This document shows positions 35,463 to 45,745 of a stretch of 64,000 nt of DNA, piece after piece. Under the pieces are notes generated by a model, which did not search any database, was not told the origin of the DNA, and saw only the letters and a program-made list of their open reading frames with translations. Every line of letters starts with the position of its first letter. The stretch's first letter is position 1. The stretch is from assembly GCA_030149815.1 (NCBI GenBank), contig JASLHI010000005.1, positions 62,001-126,000 on the forward strand. Reading direction: 5' to 3'. The stretch is from Aquirhabdus sp. GTDB lineage: Bacteria; Pseudomonadota; Gammaproteobacteria; Pseudomonadales; Moraxellaceae. Made by a program: the position numbers and the translations under genes.

Positions 35463-37302
35463 CCCAATTCAATCAGCACCGAATTTTCAATCGAATCCTA
35501 AGAATGCGATGCCTGCTCAGTTATTCTATTTAAAAGCAAAGCAGGCTTATGCGGAAAAGCAGTGGCAACAAGCCTGTACGTTTGCACAGACGTGTATTTC
35601 TGGTGCGCAAAATGATGAGAAACTTCGCTTTCTGGCAAGAGAACTGATGGCCGCGAGTTTGTTAGAGCTCGGGCGACCTGATCAAGCGCTTCATGTATTT
35701 ATAGAGTTGCAGAAGCAAACCCCTAATGATGCGCTCCTCATCTATAATGCTGGCCTTGCGCAGATGCATTTATGTCGCTATCAGGACGCGATTCAATCTT
35801 TTTTGCGTGCTGTAGAGCTCATGCCTGAAAATATTGAATTTCAGATTAATTTAGGCTTGGCTCATTATAAAAATAACGACTTCACCCAAGCCAAAGCAGT
35901 GTATGTAAAAGCTAGTGAGTTAGCACCGAAACATGCAAAAGCAAGATACGGAGTCGCAGGGGTTTTGGAAGCTGAAGGGCTTCTCGATGAAGCAATGGAA
36001 GCTTATGAACAAGTCCTCGTGCTGGATCCTTCACATGTCCAAACTTTAAGTAATTTGATTTTTATTCACCATTATCTCGAGTCTTTTGATGTCAATCGTC
36101 ATAATGATTTATTGCGACGCTTTCGAACCGCGGTAGGGAATGTCAAAACGCATCGAAATGCGAATCAGAAGTTAAAAATCCATTCACCACTTCGTGTTGG
36201 TTTTGTTTCAGCGGACTTGTTTGATCATCCAGTGGGTTATTTCTTAGATAGTACGATTGAGCAGCTAAGTCGCGATCCTTCATTGCGCAGTCGATTGACT
36301 TTAGTAGCTTATGCCAATCAGTCTATAAACAATGATTTTACACAGAAATTGCGCAATCGATTTGATCTATGGCGACGGGTGGATGAGTGGAGTGATGATG
36401 TTTTTATTGAACAAATAAATAAAGACCAAATCGATATTTTGATTGATCTGTCTGGACATACAAAGGGCGGTCGTTTACCTGCTTTTGCAAAGAAACCTGC
36501 ACCTGTACAGGTAAGCTGGATTGGGTATTGGGGATCGACAGGGCTGTCGAGTATGGATTATGTCTTGGCTGATCCAGTCACAGTACCTGTCAATGAAGAA
36601 GATTGGTTTGTTGAAAAAGTCTGGCGACTTCCATCTCTGCGATATTGTTTTTCGATTCCACCACAAGCTCCAGAAGTGAGTGTACCTCCATGCATCGATA
36701 ATCAATTTATCACTTTTGGTTGCTTTCAGAACTTAGTCAAAATGAATGATGATGTTTTGAAGTGTTGGGCCGCTATTTTAAGTGCATGCCCTAATGCACG
36801 TTTGCGAGTTCAGTCGCGAGGTTTTGGAAACTTTGAAACCCAAAGTCAATTGACAGAACGAATGAGTCAGGCGGGTATAGATGTCACGCGAGTTGAGTTG
36901 TTAGAAGGCGTGGAGATTGGACAATATTTAGCATCGTATTCAGAGGTTGATATCTTGCTAGATACTTTCCCTTTTCCTGGAGGAACAACAACTGCTCAAG
37001 CGTTATGGATGGGAGTACCTACACTTACGCTTGCAAAGGCAGGCATGCTCGGTCGACAAGGTGAGGCACTTATGGTCAATGCTGGATTGTCGGATTGGGT
37101 TGCACATAGCGAAGATGAGTATGTGCAGAAAGCGGTTTTTTGGGGCTGTGCTGATGCGCAACAACGTCAGGAATTAGCCGACTTAAGAACAACTCTACGT
37201 GAACAAGTCAGGAATAGTCCTGTGTTTGATGCCAAAAAATTCGCAAGCGACTTTGTTGATGCCTTGTATGGCATGTGGCGTGAGAAATGTGAAGGGAAGT
37301 AG
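35452..37302 (+). CDS. TPR-containing GT41 glycosyltransferase (OGT/SPINDLY-like), copy 2
   Basis: A 616-residue paralogue of the preceding gene over its full length, from MAHNPIQSAPNF to the shared FVDALYGMW ending. TPR repeats lie near 85-200. The GT41 domain shows SADLFDHPVGYFLD, LIDLSGHTKGGR (His336), VSWIGYWGSTG and FPFPGGTTTAQALWMGVP. The start was taken at ATG 35452, inside the end of copy 1, because it aligns with the copy 1 start; the GTG at 35362 is only an open-frame extension. The overlap of 11 bases means the pair is translationally coupled, and both lie downstream of pilR. Confidence 0.87.
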   Translation: MAHNPIQSAPNFQSNPKNAMPAQLFYLKAKQAYAEKQWQQACTFAQTCISGAQNDEKLRFLARELMAASLLELGRPDQALHVFIELQKQTPNDALLIYNAGLAQMHLCRYQDAIQSFLRAVELMPENIEFQINLGLAHYKNNDFTQAKAVYVKASELAPKHAKARYGVAGVLEAEGLLDEAMEAYEQVLVLDPSHVQTLSNLIFIHHYLESFDVNRHNDLLRRFRTAVGNVKTHRNANQKLKIHSPLRVGFVSADLFDHPVGYFLDSTIEQLSRDPSLRSRLTLVAYANQSINNDFTQKLRNRFDLWRRVDEWSDDVFIEQINKDQIDILIDLSGHTKGGRLPAFAKKPAPVQVSWIGYWGSTGLSSMDYVLADPVTVPVNEEDWFVEKVWRLPSLRYCFSIPPQAPEVSVPPCIDNQFITFGCFQNLVKMNDDVLKCWAAILSACPNARLRVQSRGFGNFETQSQLTERMSQAGIDVTRVELLEGVEIGQYLASYSEVDILLDTFPFPGGTTTAQALWMGVPTLTLAKAGMLGRQGEALMVNAGLSDWVAHSEDEYVQKAVFWGCADAQQRQELADLRTTLREQVRNSPVFDAKKFASDFVDALYGMWREKCEGK

Positions 37303-37355
37303 GGGATTCTAGTCTTCTCTTTTTATGTTGCTCTACTCAGTCAATATTAAAAGCA

Positions 37356-38846
37356 TCATTCTGTATTCTCACTGAATTTAGCTTTTGCAGTCGTGGTTGA
37401 TTTTGTTTTTGACTCCATTGGATTTTTGGTATTAGTCACTGGAGCTACTTGTTTTGTAGTTATCGTAATGGGTTTGGTTGTCTGACTATTCGGAAGTTCG
37501 GTGCCAACAGGGTCCAGTTTTAATTGTTGATGCATGGCGGCTGCGACTTTCATGAGCGCAATATCTTTCGGGTCGATGGTTGAGTCATTACTCTTGATAG
37601 GTTTAGCCTCCGCCTCGGCAATTGCGACATCAGGTGTGATTCCCGTTCCTTCAATCATTCGCCCATTCGGGGTGTAGTACCGCGAAACTGTCATTTTGAC
37701 GGCTCGCCCTTGTCCAATAGGCCAAATTTTCTGTACAGAGCCTTTTCCATAGCTGGTGGCTCCATAAACTGTTGCGCGGTTATGATCGCGTAATGCACCC
37801 GTTAAGACTTCTGCGGCTGATGCTGAATAATGATTGATCAAAATCGACACGGGAATATTTGGATAGCGTTCAGCGGTTAAGACGCGATAGTATTTTTCTG
37901 GCTCGCCGCGTCCTTGCGTATACACAATCAAACCTTCATTTAAGAAAAAGTTCGCTACGTCGATCGCAGAGGTGAGTAGCCCGCCAGGATTATCCCGAAG
38001 ATCAAGCACGATGCCTTTGAGTTTTCCTTCTTTATAGATAGGATCTAGCGCATCTGTGATTTGAGTCCCTGTCTGAGTTTGAAATGCTCGGATCTGTAGG
38101 GCAACGATACCGTCAGGTTGGATGAGTGCTTTGACGGCATTATCTTCTGGAATTGCCAGCAGGACACGGACATCTCGTGCGTGTTTCCCACTTTGCATCA
38201 CTGATAAGCGGACGACACTATTACGTGGTCCTCGTAGCATCTGCTCAATGTCACTTTGGCTCAGAGATTTGACACTTTTCCCATCGATTTTCAACAAAAG
38301 ATCACCAACTTGGATGCCTGCTTTTGCAGCAGGTGAACCTTTAGGAACGCTGGTAATTTGCCATTGTGCTGTGCTTTGCATACCAACAGGTGTGAGTTTG
38401 TCACCAGCTTGGGGTTGATCAGATGTTGCGGTTACAGGTTGTATAACAAGTCCCGTTTGTCCTAGCTCTCCATCGGTGAAATCGACAATCGCGTCATAGG
38501 TTTGTGCATCTAAGAAATCAGAGTATGGATCCAGATTACTGAGCAAACCGCGTAATGCGTTATCAAATAAAACGTCATCATTTACAGGTTCGACATAGTT
38601 CATTCTGACTTTTTCGTAAACATCGACGAAACGGCGCATTGCATCAATTGGCAATGGCGCTGCATCAGTGGTGTTACTTGGAATATTTGAATTAGAAGAT
38701 GGCTTATCTATATTATTTGCAGCAAAGCCTCGCTCGGTGGAGAAACCAAGTAATGCTGCAAGCAGGATAGATGCTGTTTTGATGGCTTTTTTTGAGTGAG
38801 TGGTGGATGAGTGCAGCAATGACCAGTGCCGTTTTTGTGGTTGCAT
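37356..38846 (-). CDS. ctpA: C-terminal processing peptidase CtpA (S41 family)
   Basis: Exported serine protease with a PDZ domain, acting on periplasmic proteins, often on wall hydrolases. From ATG 38846 it is 496 residues. A signal/anchor helix is near residues 20-40, the PDZ core GSPAAKAGIQVGDLLLKIDG near 170-190, and the Ser/Lys dyad in NHYSASAAEVLTGAL and TSYGKGSVQ. A Lys/Thr-rich tail of about 70 residues follows the catalytic domain. The start is uncertain; ATGs at 38873 and 38882 are also in frame, and no clear ribosome binding site decides. Confidence 0.9.
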   Translation of the reverse strand: MQPQKRHWSLLHSSTTHSKKAIKTASILLAALLGFSTERGFAANNIDKPSSNSNIPSNTTDAAPLPIDAMRRFVDVYEKVRMNYVEPVNDDVLFDNALRGLLSNLDPYSDFLDAQTYDAIVDFTDGELGQTGLVIQPVTATSDQPQAGDKLTPVGMQSTAQWQITSVPKGSPAAKAGIQVGDLLLKIDGKSVKSLSQSDIEQMLRGPRNSVVRLSVMQSGKHARDVRVLLAIPEDNAVKALIQPDGIVALQIRAFQTQTGTQITDALDPIYKEGKLKGIVLDLRDNPGGLLTSAIDVANFFLNEGLIVYTQGRGEPEKYYRVLTAERYPNIPVSILINHYSASAAEVLTGALRDHNRATVYGATSYGKGSVQKIWPIGQGRAVKMTVSRYYTPNGRMIEGTGITPDVAIAEAEAKPIKSNDSTIDPKDIALMKVAAAMHQQLKLDPVGTELPNSQTTKPITITTKQVAPVTNTKNPMESKTKSTTTAKAKFSENTE

Positions 38847-38995
38847 TAAATCTGTCGTCACGAATAAAGTCATGCGCAGCACTCATACGAGGATAAAAAG
38901 GAATGTGGCGGGTTGCGTTACCGCCGCATCATTAAATTCAGAATCCACTCAATTCAACATTCATTCTTTCTGTTACAACTCAAATACTAGAATAA

Positions 38996-40582
38996 TTAGT
39001 TGGTCGTAGGAACGAGCAACGAATGTCCTGTCATTTCAGTGGGAATAGGTAAATGCATTAATGAAAGAATAGTCGGTGCAATATCAGCCAGAATCCCGCC
39101 TGTACGCACAGTCACCTGTTCTCTACCCACATAAATGAAAGGCACATATTCAGTGGTGTGTTGGGTGTGTACTTGACCACTTTCATAGTCCATCATCTGC
39201 TCGACATTACCATGATCTGCGGTAATCAACATGTGTCCTTTTGTTTTGATGACGGCATCATAGACACGACCAATACATAGATCGAGTGCTTCAACGGCTT
39301 TGACTGCGGCACTGAATACGCCTGTATGTCCGACCATATCGCCATTCGCAAAATTCACGACGAGTACATCGTATTCACCAGATTCAATCGCCGCAACGAG
39401 CTCATCGGTGACTTCGTATGCACTCATTTCAGGTTTTAAATCATAGGTTGCGACATCAGGTGATTTAATTAAAATGCGCTTCTCACCAGCATAAGGCTCT
39501 TCGCGGCCACCACTGAAGAAGAACGTCACATGGGCATATTTTTCTGTTTCGCTAATCCGTAATTGGGTTTTGCCTAAACTAGACAAATACTCTCCCAACG
39601 AATTATGGGTTTCGAGTGGCATATAGGCGACAGGCGCATTGATTTTGGCAGAGTAGCGGGTCAGCATGACAAACTGACTTAAGGTTGGACGGATTTTTCG
39701 AGTAAAACCCGCAAAATCATCTTCCACAAATGCGCGAGTCAATTCGCGAGCACGGTCAGCGCGGAAATTCATAAAGACGATGCCGTCATGATCTTGGATA
39801 TGAACAGGCGCACCAATGGAAGTTGGTTTGACGAATTCATCGTTTTCATCGGCGGCATAGGCTGCATCTAAACCTGCTTGTGCAGTGTCTGCATGACGTG
39901 TCGCAACACCCTCGGTGAGTAAGCGATAAGCTTGTTCTACACGATCCCAACGCTCATCACGATCCATGGCATAGTAACGTCCGCACAATGACACAATACG
40001 TGCTGGAGTTGGGAGTGCGGCGAGTGCTTGTTCCATTTTAGCGAGTGATGCAGCAGCACTGCGAGGAGGAGTGTCGCGACCATCCAAGAACGCGTGAACA
40101 TAAACCGTTGCACCACGTTGCGATGCGAGCTCGCACATCGCGATTAAATGATCTTCGTGGGAATGGACGCCGCCATTAGATAGCAGACCCATCACATGCA
40201 CGGCTGCATGCTTGGTTAATGCGGCATCTACTGCTGATGTCAGCACTGGATGTTCGAAAAATACACCGTCACGAATATCTTTTGTGATCCGTGTAAAGTC
40301 TTGATATAGCACACGACCAGAGCCTAGGCTCATGTGTCCCACTTCTGAATTGCCCATCTGACCATCAGGTAAACCGACATCTTCACCAGAACCGGAAATA
40401 AGTCCATGTGGATGTTTAGCTTTAATCGAATCCAAATTTGGGGTTTTTGCGGCGAGAATTGCATTATCTGCAACATCTTCACGATGTCCGAAGCCGTCTA
40501 AAATGACGAGAACATGTGGTATTTTTTTTGTTGTGTTGGTGGTGGTTGATTGTGATGGCTGAGCAGTGGTCGCAGTAGTCAT
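38996..40582 (-). CDS. gpmI: 2,3-bisphosphoglycerate-independent phosphoglycerate mutase GpmI
   Basis: Manganese-dependent glycolytic enzyme interconverting 2- and 3-phosphoglycerate. At 528 residues it has the usual length plus an N-terminal Thr-rich extension of about 20. The metal-binding VILDGFG block is at about 27-33, the catalytic Ser79 is in MGNSEVGH, and the C-terminal metal block [12 protein letters not shown] is present. It is divergent from guaA with a gap of about 250 bases. Confidence 0.96.
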   Translation of the reverse strand: MTTATTAQPSQSTTTNTTKKIPHVLVILDGFGHREDVADNAILAAKTPNLDSIKAKHPHGLISGSGEDVGLPDGQMGNSEVGHMSLGSGRVLYQDFTRITKDIRDGVFFEHPVLTSAVDAALTKHAAVHVMGLLSNGGVHSHEDHLIAMCELASQRGATVYVHAFLDGRDTPPRSAAASLAKMEQALAALPTPARIVSLCGRYYAMDRDERWDRVEQAYRLLTEGVATRHADTAQAGLDAAYAADENDEFVKPTSIGAPVHIQDHDGIVFMNFRADRARELTRAFVEDDFAGFTRKIRPTLSQFVMLTRYSAKINAPVAYMPLETHNSLGEYLSSLGKTQLRISETEKYAHVTFFFSGGREEPYAGEKRILIKSPDVATYDLKPEMSAYEVTDELVAAIESGEYDVLVVNFANGDMVGHTGVFSAAVKAVEALDLCIGRVYDAVIKTKGHMLITADHGNVEQMMDYESGQVHTQHTTEYVPFIYVGREQVTVRTGGILADIAPTILSLMHLPIPTEMTGHSLLVPTTN

Positions 40583-40830
40583 GGTTAGGCTCTATGCAAA
40601 ATAGCAACTTTAAATAACAACATTCAAATAACGAAGTATCACGCGCACAGACGCTGCGCGATGAAAAATATCACGAATGATTCATTTTACTCTAATATAA
40701 ATGTCATCGTTAATAGAGTTGTAAAGATTGTCGTAAAACATTGGTGGAGACACCGTTAAAAATCGACTGCTTCTAAGGCGAAAAAAACTGCTAAAATACG
40801 ACATCTTTTATATCACTGAATAAATGACCC

Positions 40831-42417
40831 ATGACTCAAGCCGTAAATTCATCTGTTGTACCCACAATTAGCGAAGATCGCATTCTTATTCTTGATTTCG
40901 GTTCGCAATATAGCCAATTGATTGCGCGTCGTGTGCGTGAAGCTGGTGTGTACTGTGAAATGTATGCGTATGACATGGATGAAGCGGATATTCATGCGTT
41001 TAATCCGAAGGGGATTATCCTATCTGGCGGTCCTGAAAGCGTCACGGCAAATGAAAGCCCGCGTGCTCCAGAAGTTGTGTTTAACTTGGGTATTCCTGTT
41101 CTCGGGATTTGCTATGGCATGCAGACTATGGCGGCACAACTGGGCGGTTCAGTTGAAAATGGTCTCGTACATGAATTTGGTCGTGCAGATGTCACGATTC
41201 AATCTGCGGATACTTTGTTTGCAGGCATTGAAGATGAGCCAAGTAAATTACATGTTTGGATGAGTCATGGTGATAAGGTAAATACCTTGCCACCACAGTT
41301 TATTGTCAGTGCAAGTACGCCAACCTGCCCAATCGCGGCGATGAGCGATGTATCACGTCGTTTCTTTGGTGTGCAATTCCATCCAGAAGTCACTCACACC
41401 AATCAAGGCGAAGCATTATTAAAGCGCTTCGTCATTGATATTTGCGGTGCTCGTGGTCTGTGGACACCAGAGCATATTATCGATTTGCGTATTGAGCAGC
41501 TTCGTGAACAAATTGGCGATGAAAAAGTCCTGCTGGGTTTGTCTGGTGGTGTGGATTCGTCAGTGGTTGCAGCATTGCTACACCGTGCGATTGGTGATCA
41601 GTTGACCTGTGTATTTGTGGATAATGGTCTGCTTCGTTTAAATGAAGGCGACGATGTCATGAACATGTTTGCAGGCGATCATGGTATGAAAGTGATTCGT
41701 GCTAATGCACAAGATCGCTTCTTATCTGAACTTGCTGGTGTTACCGATCCAGAAGCTAAACGCAAAATTATTGGTCGTGTATTTATTGAAGTCTTTGCGG
41801 AAGAGGCGCGTAAACTTGATGGCGTGAAATTCTTGGCACAAGGGACGATTTATCCTGATGTGATCGAATCCGCAGCAAGTAAACAAGGCAAAGCGCATGT
41901 GATCAAGTCACATCACAATGTCGGTGGTTTGCCTGATGATTTGCACTTTGAGTTGGTTGAGCCATTACGCGACTTATTTAAAGATGAAGTGCGTAAATTG
42001 GGGACGACACTTGGCTTACCTCATGCAATGATTTACCGTCATCCATTCCCAGGTCCTGGTTTGGGTGTTCGTATTCTGGGTGAAATCAAGCAGGAATACG
42101 CTGACATCCTGCGCCGCGCTGATGCGATCTTTATGGAAGAACTGCGTCGAAGTGGTTGGTATGACAAAACCGCTCAAGCTTTTGCTGTGTTCCAGCCGAT
42201 TAAGTCTGTGGGTGTGGTCGGCGATGCGCGTCGTTATGCGTGGGTGATTGCACTTCGTGCTGTAGAAACTGTGGACTTCATGACGGCACGTTTTGCGCAT
42301 CTACCATATGATTTGGTTGAGCTAATTAGTAATCGCATCATGAATGAAATCGCAGAAGTTTCGCGTGTCGTCTATGACGTGTCGAGTAAGCCCCCAGCAA
42401 CGATTGAATGGGAGTGA
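40831..42417 (+). CDS. guaA: GMP synthase (glutamine-hydrolysing) GuaA
   Basis: Converts XMP to GMP using glutamine nitrogen. The 528-residue protein has the class I amidotransferase domain with Cys94 (LGICYGMQ) and the His/Glu pair in VQFHPEVTH, the ATP-pyrophosphatase loop LSGGVDSSV near 235-243, and the C-terminal dimerisation domain ending in PPATIEWE. It appears monocistronic. Beyond it lie a hairpin-rich element and a strong terminator. Confidence 0.97.
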   Translation: MTQAVNSSVVPTISEDRILILDFGSQYSQLIARRVREAGVYCEMYAYDMDEADIHAFNPKGIILSGGPESVTANESPRAPEVVFNLGIPVLGICYGMQTMAAQLGGSVENGLVHEFGRADVTIQSADTLFAGIEDEPSKLHVWMSHGDKVNTLPPQFIVSASTPTCPIAAMSDVSRRFFGVQFHPEVTHTNQGEALLKRFVIDICGARGLWTPEHIIDLRIEQLREQIGDEKVLLGLSGGVDSSVVAALLHRAIGDQLTCVFVDNGLLRLNEGDDVMNMFAGDHGMKVIRANAQDRFLSELAGVTDPEAKRKIIGRVFIEVFAEEARKLDGVKFLAQGTIYPDVIESAASKQGKAHVIKSHHNVGGLPDDLHFELVEPLRDLFKDEVRKLGTTLGLPHAMIYRHPFPGPGLGVRILGEIKQEYADILRRADAIFMEELRRSGWYDKTAQAFAVFQPIKSVGVVGDARRYAWVIALRAVETVDFMTARFAHLPYDLVELISNRIMNEIAEVSRVVYDVSSKPPATIEWE

Positions 42418-42428
42418 GCAAGGGGTTT

Positions 42429-42512
42429 CAAGCAGCAAGGCTGCTTGCCTTGCGAATGCCCTCGCGATGCAGCGCGAGGGCATGATGGGGTTTCTGGAAG
42501 CACTGCTTCCAG
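42429..42512. repeat. cluster of three hairpins downstream of guaA
   Basis: Three close perfect stems follow one another: CAAGCAGC/GCTGCTTG (42429-42447), ATGCCCTCGCG/CGCGAGGGCAT (42456-42483, eleven base pairs) and CTGGAAGC/GCTTCCAG (42494-42512). The sequence is more GC-rich than its surroundings. It looks like a composite palindromic repeat element rather than a terminator, since no T runs follow. Confidence 0.6.
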
Positions 42513-42570
42513 CCGAATCTACGCCAAGAGCTATGCTCGCGGCAGCTTTTTGGTTCAATATAAAGCTAAT

Positions 42571-42608
42571 AAGAAGCCACTTTCGAATGATTCCGAAAGT
42601 GGCTTCTT
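42571..42608. terminator. bidirectional terminator between guaA and pabB
   Basis: AAGAAGCCACTTTCG (42571-42585) and CGAAAGTGGCTTCTT (42594-42608) form a perfect 15-bp stem around an eight-base loop. It lies between convergent genes. The flanking T run is short on the plus strand. Confidence 0.8.
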
Positions 42609-42613
42609 TGATT

Positions 42614-44203
42614 CTAACTTTTTTGTCCAAATCCATTTACGCAATTCAAAATCGCACTAATCTTATCTAAACACTCCTGATATTCCGCTTCCACATCCGA
42701 TGCAATCGTAATTCCACCACCAGCCCATGCAACCAAGTTATCTTTGTATTTCTGCAAGGTGCGAATCAGGATGTTAAACTGCCCAGAACCATCATAATTG
42801 AGGTAACCGAATGAACCGCAGTATGCGCTACGTGGCATAGCTTCAAGTTCAGCGATAATTTCCATTGCACGCTTTTTGGGCGCACCTGTAATAGAGCCGC
42901 CAGGCAACGCATCTATCAGTACATCAAGTGCTGATGCATCTTTTCGTAGCGTTGCTCGGACTTCACTGACTAAATGGTGTACTTGAGCAAAGCTTTCGAT
43001 TTCAAATAACACAGGGACTTCTACAGATCCTAGGACTGCGTGTCGGCTGAGATCATGGCGAAGTAAATCGACGATCATCAGATTTTCGCTGCGATCTTTT
43101 TCTGAGGCATTCAGTGCTTTGCGTTCTACTTCATCACTTTCAGCATCTAATGACCGCGGTCTTGTGCCTTTTATGGGACGTGTAATGACCTGATTATGTC
43201 CGTCAGAGTCAGTTCCTGAAAACGACAAAAATAATTCTGGAGAGCAACTTAGTATTTCATGCTCTCCAACACGCATATAGCCAGAGTAGGGTGCTTGAGT
43301 CAGCTGTAATAGATCATCCAATATGGTGAGTAAGTCGCCTTTGATACTGGCAACAAAAGGCTGTGTGAGATTGACTTGGTAACAATCTCCTGCACGTAAA
43401 TACTCCTGTATTCGCTTAAAAGCATTCATATACTCATTGAATGACCATACGGGGGTAAACGGTTTTAATAACTGAAATATGGGTTGGAACGGATTGAATT
43501 GATGGTTGTTTGTTTGAGTTTTTCTAGTGGAGATGATGTTCAACACATTGATAATGCTTTGGTAAATTGGGTTCAATTCTGGATTGTCTGAACCATATAA
43601 CGCCCATCCATCGGCTTCTTTTTTGAGGTAAATATCATAATGACCCATTGCTGCAATAAGTCGTTTAGCTTGTGGTTGATGGTCGTTGAGTGTGTCAATG
43701 TGTTGATATGCTGCAAGATCATAACCGATGAATCCTGCCAATCCCCCTTTAAATTCAATAGATTGTGTGCCGTTATCTTGATCTGCTTTATGATTTACAG
43801 ATAGCGACATATCTTTTAATTCAGTGAAATAATCAGGTGAATTAGAATGCTTGGATGTTTGTGTATATTTACCTTTAATAGTGCGTTCTGAACGACAGGT
43901 GTGAATGCCGCTTGATGTTGCATATGCAGCCAAAAAGATTTTTGGGTGGAGTCCAATTACTTCGTGGGAATGATGTGTTGGTGATTTTGTGGTCGATTTG
44001 TGTGGGGCAGTTTGGGTGAATGAATCACCAGAAAAATAGACTAATCCATTTGTTAAATTGTGACCTAGTTCTCTGTTGAAAGGGTTGTGTAAGATTTGGC
44101 TTATGATATCCGACGCTTTAGCTGACATGCATATGTGGTAATGTCTGACAATGTTGTCAGAAATCAACTTTTTTGTTTCTAGGTTTGGCTCAAGTGGCGT
44201 CAT
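42614..44203 (-). CDS. pabB: aminodeoxychorismate synthase component I PabB
   Basis: With the PabA amidotransferase, makes 4-amino-4-deoxychorismate for folate synthesis. The chorismate-binding domain (about residues 265-525) shows AGDCYQVNLTQPF, the PIKGTRPR block with the catalytic lysine of PabB enzymes, SEKDRSENLMIVDLLR, and PGGSITGAPKKRAMEII. The N-terminal half is less conserved and contains GGLAGFIGYDLA. At 529 residues it is longer than E. coli PabB, mostly in the N-terminal half (a Ser/Thr/His-rich insertion near 60-130). TrpE is excluded by the PIKGT motif. Confidence 0.9.
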   Translation of the reverse strand: MTPLEPNLETKKLISDNIVRHYHICMSAKASDIISQILHNPFNRELGHNLTNGLVYFSGDSFTQTAPHKSTTKSPTHHSHEVIGLHPKIFLAAYATSSGIHTCRSERTIKGKYTQTSKHSNSPDYFTELKDMSLSVNHKADQDNGTQSIEFKGGLAGFIGYDLAAYQHIDTLNDHQPQAKRLIAAMGHYDIYLKKEADGWALYGSDNPELNPIYQSIINVLNIISTRKTQTNNHQFNPFQPIFQLLKPFTPVWSFNEYMNAFKRIQEYLRAGDCYQVNLTQPFVASIKGDLLTILDDLLQLTQAPYSGYMRVGEHEILSCSPELFLSFSGTDSDGHNQVITRPIKGTRPRSLDAESDEVERKALNASEKDRSENLMIVDLLRHDLSRHAVLGSVEVPVLFEIESFAQVHHLVSEVRATLRKDASALDVLIDALPGGSITGAPKKRAMEIIAELEAMPRSAYCGSFGYLNYDGSGQFNILIRTLQKYKDNLVAWAGGGITIASDVEAEYQECLDKISAILNCVNGFGQKS

Positions 44204-44250
44204 GATGTTTATTTAATACCTTGAAAAATATAAGCATTTATTTTTTAATG

Positions 44251-44317
44251 CCGCTTGCGTCGCAAATGTACCGCTTGTCGGACAAGTTACAAAAAGATCG
44301 AAAAACACTTGCGACAA
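44251..44317 (+). promoter_or_regulatory. dyad-rich upstream control module of filA1
   Basis: CCGCTTGCGTCGCAA at 44251 and CCGCTTGTCGGACAA at 44271 start exactly 20 bases apart, and each contains a perfect dyad (TTGCG-T-CGCAA and CTTGTC-G-GACAAG). CTTGCGACAA follows at 44308. The second and third elements recur upstream of filA2 with the same 34-base spacing. This looks like a regulator-binding array. Confidence 0.6.
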
Positions 44318-44368
44318 ACACACACTTCATTGTAACTTGAGCCCTGTTCGACATGCTATGAAAAACGC

Positions 44369-44396
44369 TTGCAAGGACGCTATCGTTAAATATAAA
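44369..44396 (+). promoter_or_regulatory. candidate sigma70 promoter of filA1
   Basis: TTGCAA at 44369-44374 and TATAAA at 44391-44396 are separated by 16 bases and end about 74 bases before the filA1 ATG, downstream of the dyad module. Confidence 0.45.
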
Positions 44397-44469
44397 AATT
44401 AACGTTGGGTCGCGTGCGATTGAAGCAGATAGTCAACTTTTTTATTTTAATGCTCTGGGAGAGTATGCA

Positions 44470-45492
44470 ATGAAATTATTTACACAATTAGCTTTAGTTA
44501 CTGCAGTTGCGTCATGCGGCAGTGCGTATGCAATGCAATCTATGGATGATTCAGCATTGAGCGCGACAACTGGTCAAGATGGTATCACTATCCTTATCGC
44601 TCCTCCAACAGTCGCAGGTGGTGTAACTACTACTGGTGATACTTTGACTCGTACAAACGGTATCGTAATCGGTGCTGCAGTTCTCCATGATAAAGATGGT
44701 TTCACTGGTAGCTTGGGTGGCGGTGCGATCATCCTCGGTGATGCAAGCCAAGCAAACACAGCAAACGCTGCTGGTACAGCAATGGGTATCTATGGTAGCA
44801 CACCAATTAAAGTAGTTATTGATGCGTCTAATGGTCAAGCTGCAACGGGTACTGGTGGTACTAAGCCTATTTTGAATATTGCTGTAAGCTTGCCGTCTGA
44901 CTTGTTGATCCGTACTGGTGATATTTCTGTTGATGGTTCAGCACGTGCTGGTATCGCGACAGGCGCGTCAGGTGCAACTGCTGCTAACGCTGCAACTGGT
45001 GGTACAACTGGTAACGCAGTAAAAATCTTGAATAGCATGGACATCGCTTTGGGTGGTTCTACTTTGAACATCCAATTGGGTAACACGCAGCAAGCTGGTA
45101 TTACACCAGGACAAACAACAATGATCAAACTCGGCGGTACAATCGCTGGTGGTTTGTCAATTGCTAACCTGAGCATCCATGATGCAAACACTTATAACCC
45201 AACTGCTGGTCAGTTCGGTGGTGGTGATTTGGGTGTTAGCATGTTGACAGTTAAAGATCATGGTGGTGCTGACTTGACATTGAGTGCTGCGGTTGACGTA
45301 GTTGCTGACGTATCACAAGCATTTGGTGGTCCAGCAACTGGTGTTGGTGGCTTGATCATTACTTCTGGTGGTCCAGCAAATGACATCATGATGCAAAACG
45401 TAACCTTGGGTTCAGCAACATCAACTCTTGGTGATCTTCAGCTGATCAACGTTCAAGCAGCTGGTACTCATATCGCAATCATGGGTCACTAA
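44470..45492 (+). CDS. filA: exported FilA-like protein 1 (DUF6160-like)
   Basis: A 340-residue exported protein of the Acinetobacter FilA/DUF6160 type, annotated in that genus as putative pilus assembly but without a firmly known role. The signal peptide ends near AYA (residue 21) and is followed at once by QSMDDSALSATTGQDGIT, shared by all three copies. The rest is rich in Gly, Thr, Ala and Asn, has no cysteine after the signal peptide and is predicted by eye to be mostly beta-strand. The block GGTKPILNIAVSLP (about 136-149) also recurs in the other copies. GGGAGAG precedes the ATG. It has its own promoter region and terminator. Confidence 0.82.
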   Translation: MKLFTQLALVTAVASCGSAYAMQSMDDSALSATTGQDGITILIAPPTVAGGVTTTGDTLTRTNGIVIGAAVLHDKDGFTGSLGGGAIILGDASQANTANAAGTAMGIYGSTPIKVVIDASNGQAATGTGGTKPILNIAVSLPSDLLIRTGDISVDGSARAGIATGASGATAANAATGGTTGNAVKILNSMDIALGGSTLNIQLGNTQQAGITPGQTTMIKLGGTIAGGLSIANLSIHDANTYNPTAGQFGGGDLGVSMLTVKDHGGADLTLSAAVDVVADVSQAFGGPATGVGGLIITSGGPANDIMMQNVTLGSATSTLGDLQLINVQAAGTHIAIMGH

Positions 45493-45520
45493 TCTGACGT
45501 TATGTTGAGTTGTATGTAGT

Positions 45521-45554
45521 AAAAAATAAGACAGCTTAGGCTGTCTTATTTTTT
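45521..45554 (+). terminator. rho-independent terminator of filA1
   Basis: AAAAAATAAGACAGC and GCTGTCTTATTTTTT form a 15-bp stem around TTAG, ending in a T run. It separates filA1 from the rest of the Fil locus. Confidence 0.92.
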
Positions 45555-45745
45555 TGAGTAAATTGATAATAAATTTATTTTTGTAAATTGTAAGTTAATG
45601 CTTACGCAATTAGATTGCTTTGTCTGACATTATGCTTTGACTAATTGTTATTGTGCTTTAATTTTATTTCTTAATTCTATTTTTTGTTTGTTTAAAATAT
45701 TGTTTTTATTAAAAAAATATTATTGTGTTGCTCGTGATTTTGTTT

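Noticed and set aside
33609..37302. Tandem GT41 genes as a recent duplication or assembly artefact
   Set aside because: The two proteins share motifs and length but differ at many positions throughout, and their overlap is a normal operon junction, so the duplication is old.
42344..42670. Open frames across the guaA-pabB hairpins on both strands
   Set aside because: They cover the end of guaA, the palindromes and the terminator; the codons follow the hairpin symmetry rather than a protein pattern.
44551..45191. Long minus-strand open frames within filA1 (and similar ones in filA2)
   Set aside because: They are shadows caused by the repetitive Gly/Thr/Ala codons of filA; they lack ribosome binding sites and the plus-strand genes have clear signal peptides and paralogues.
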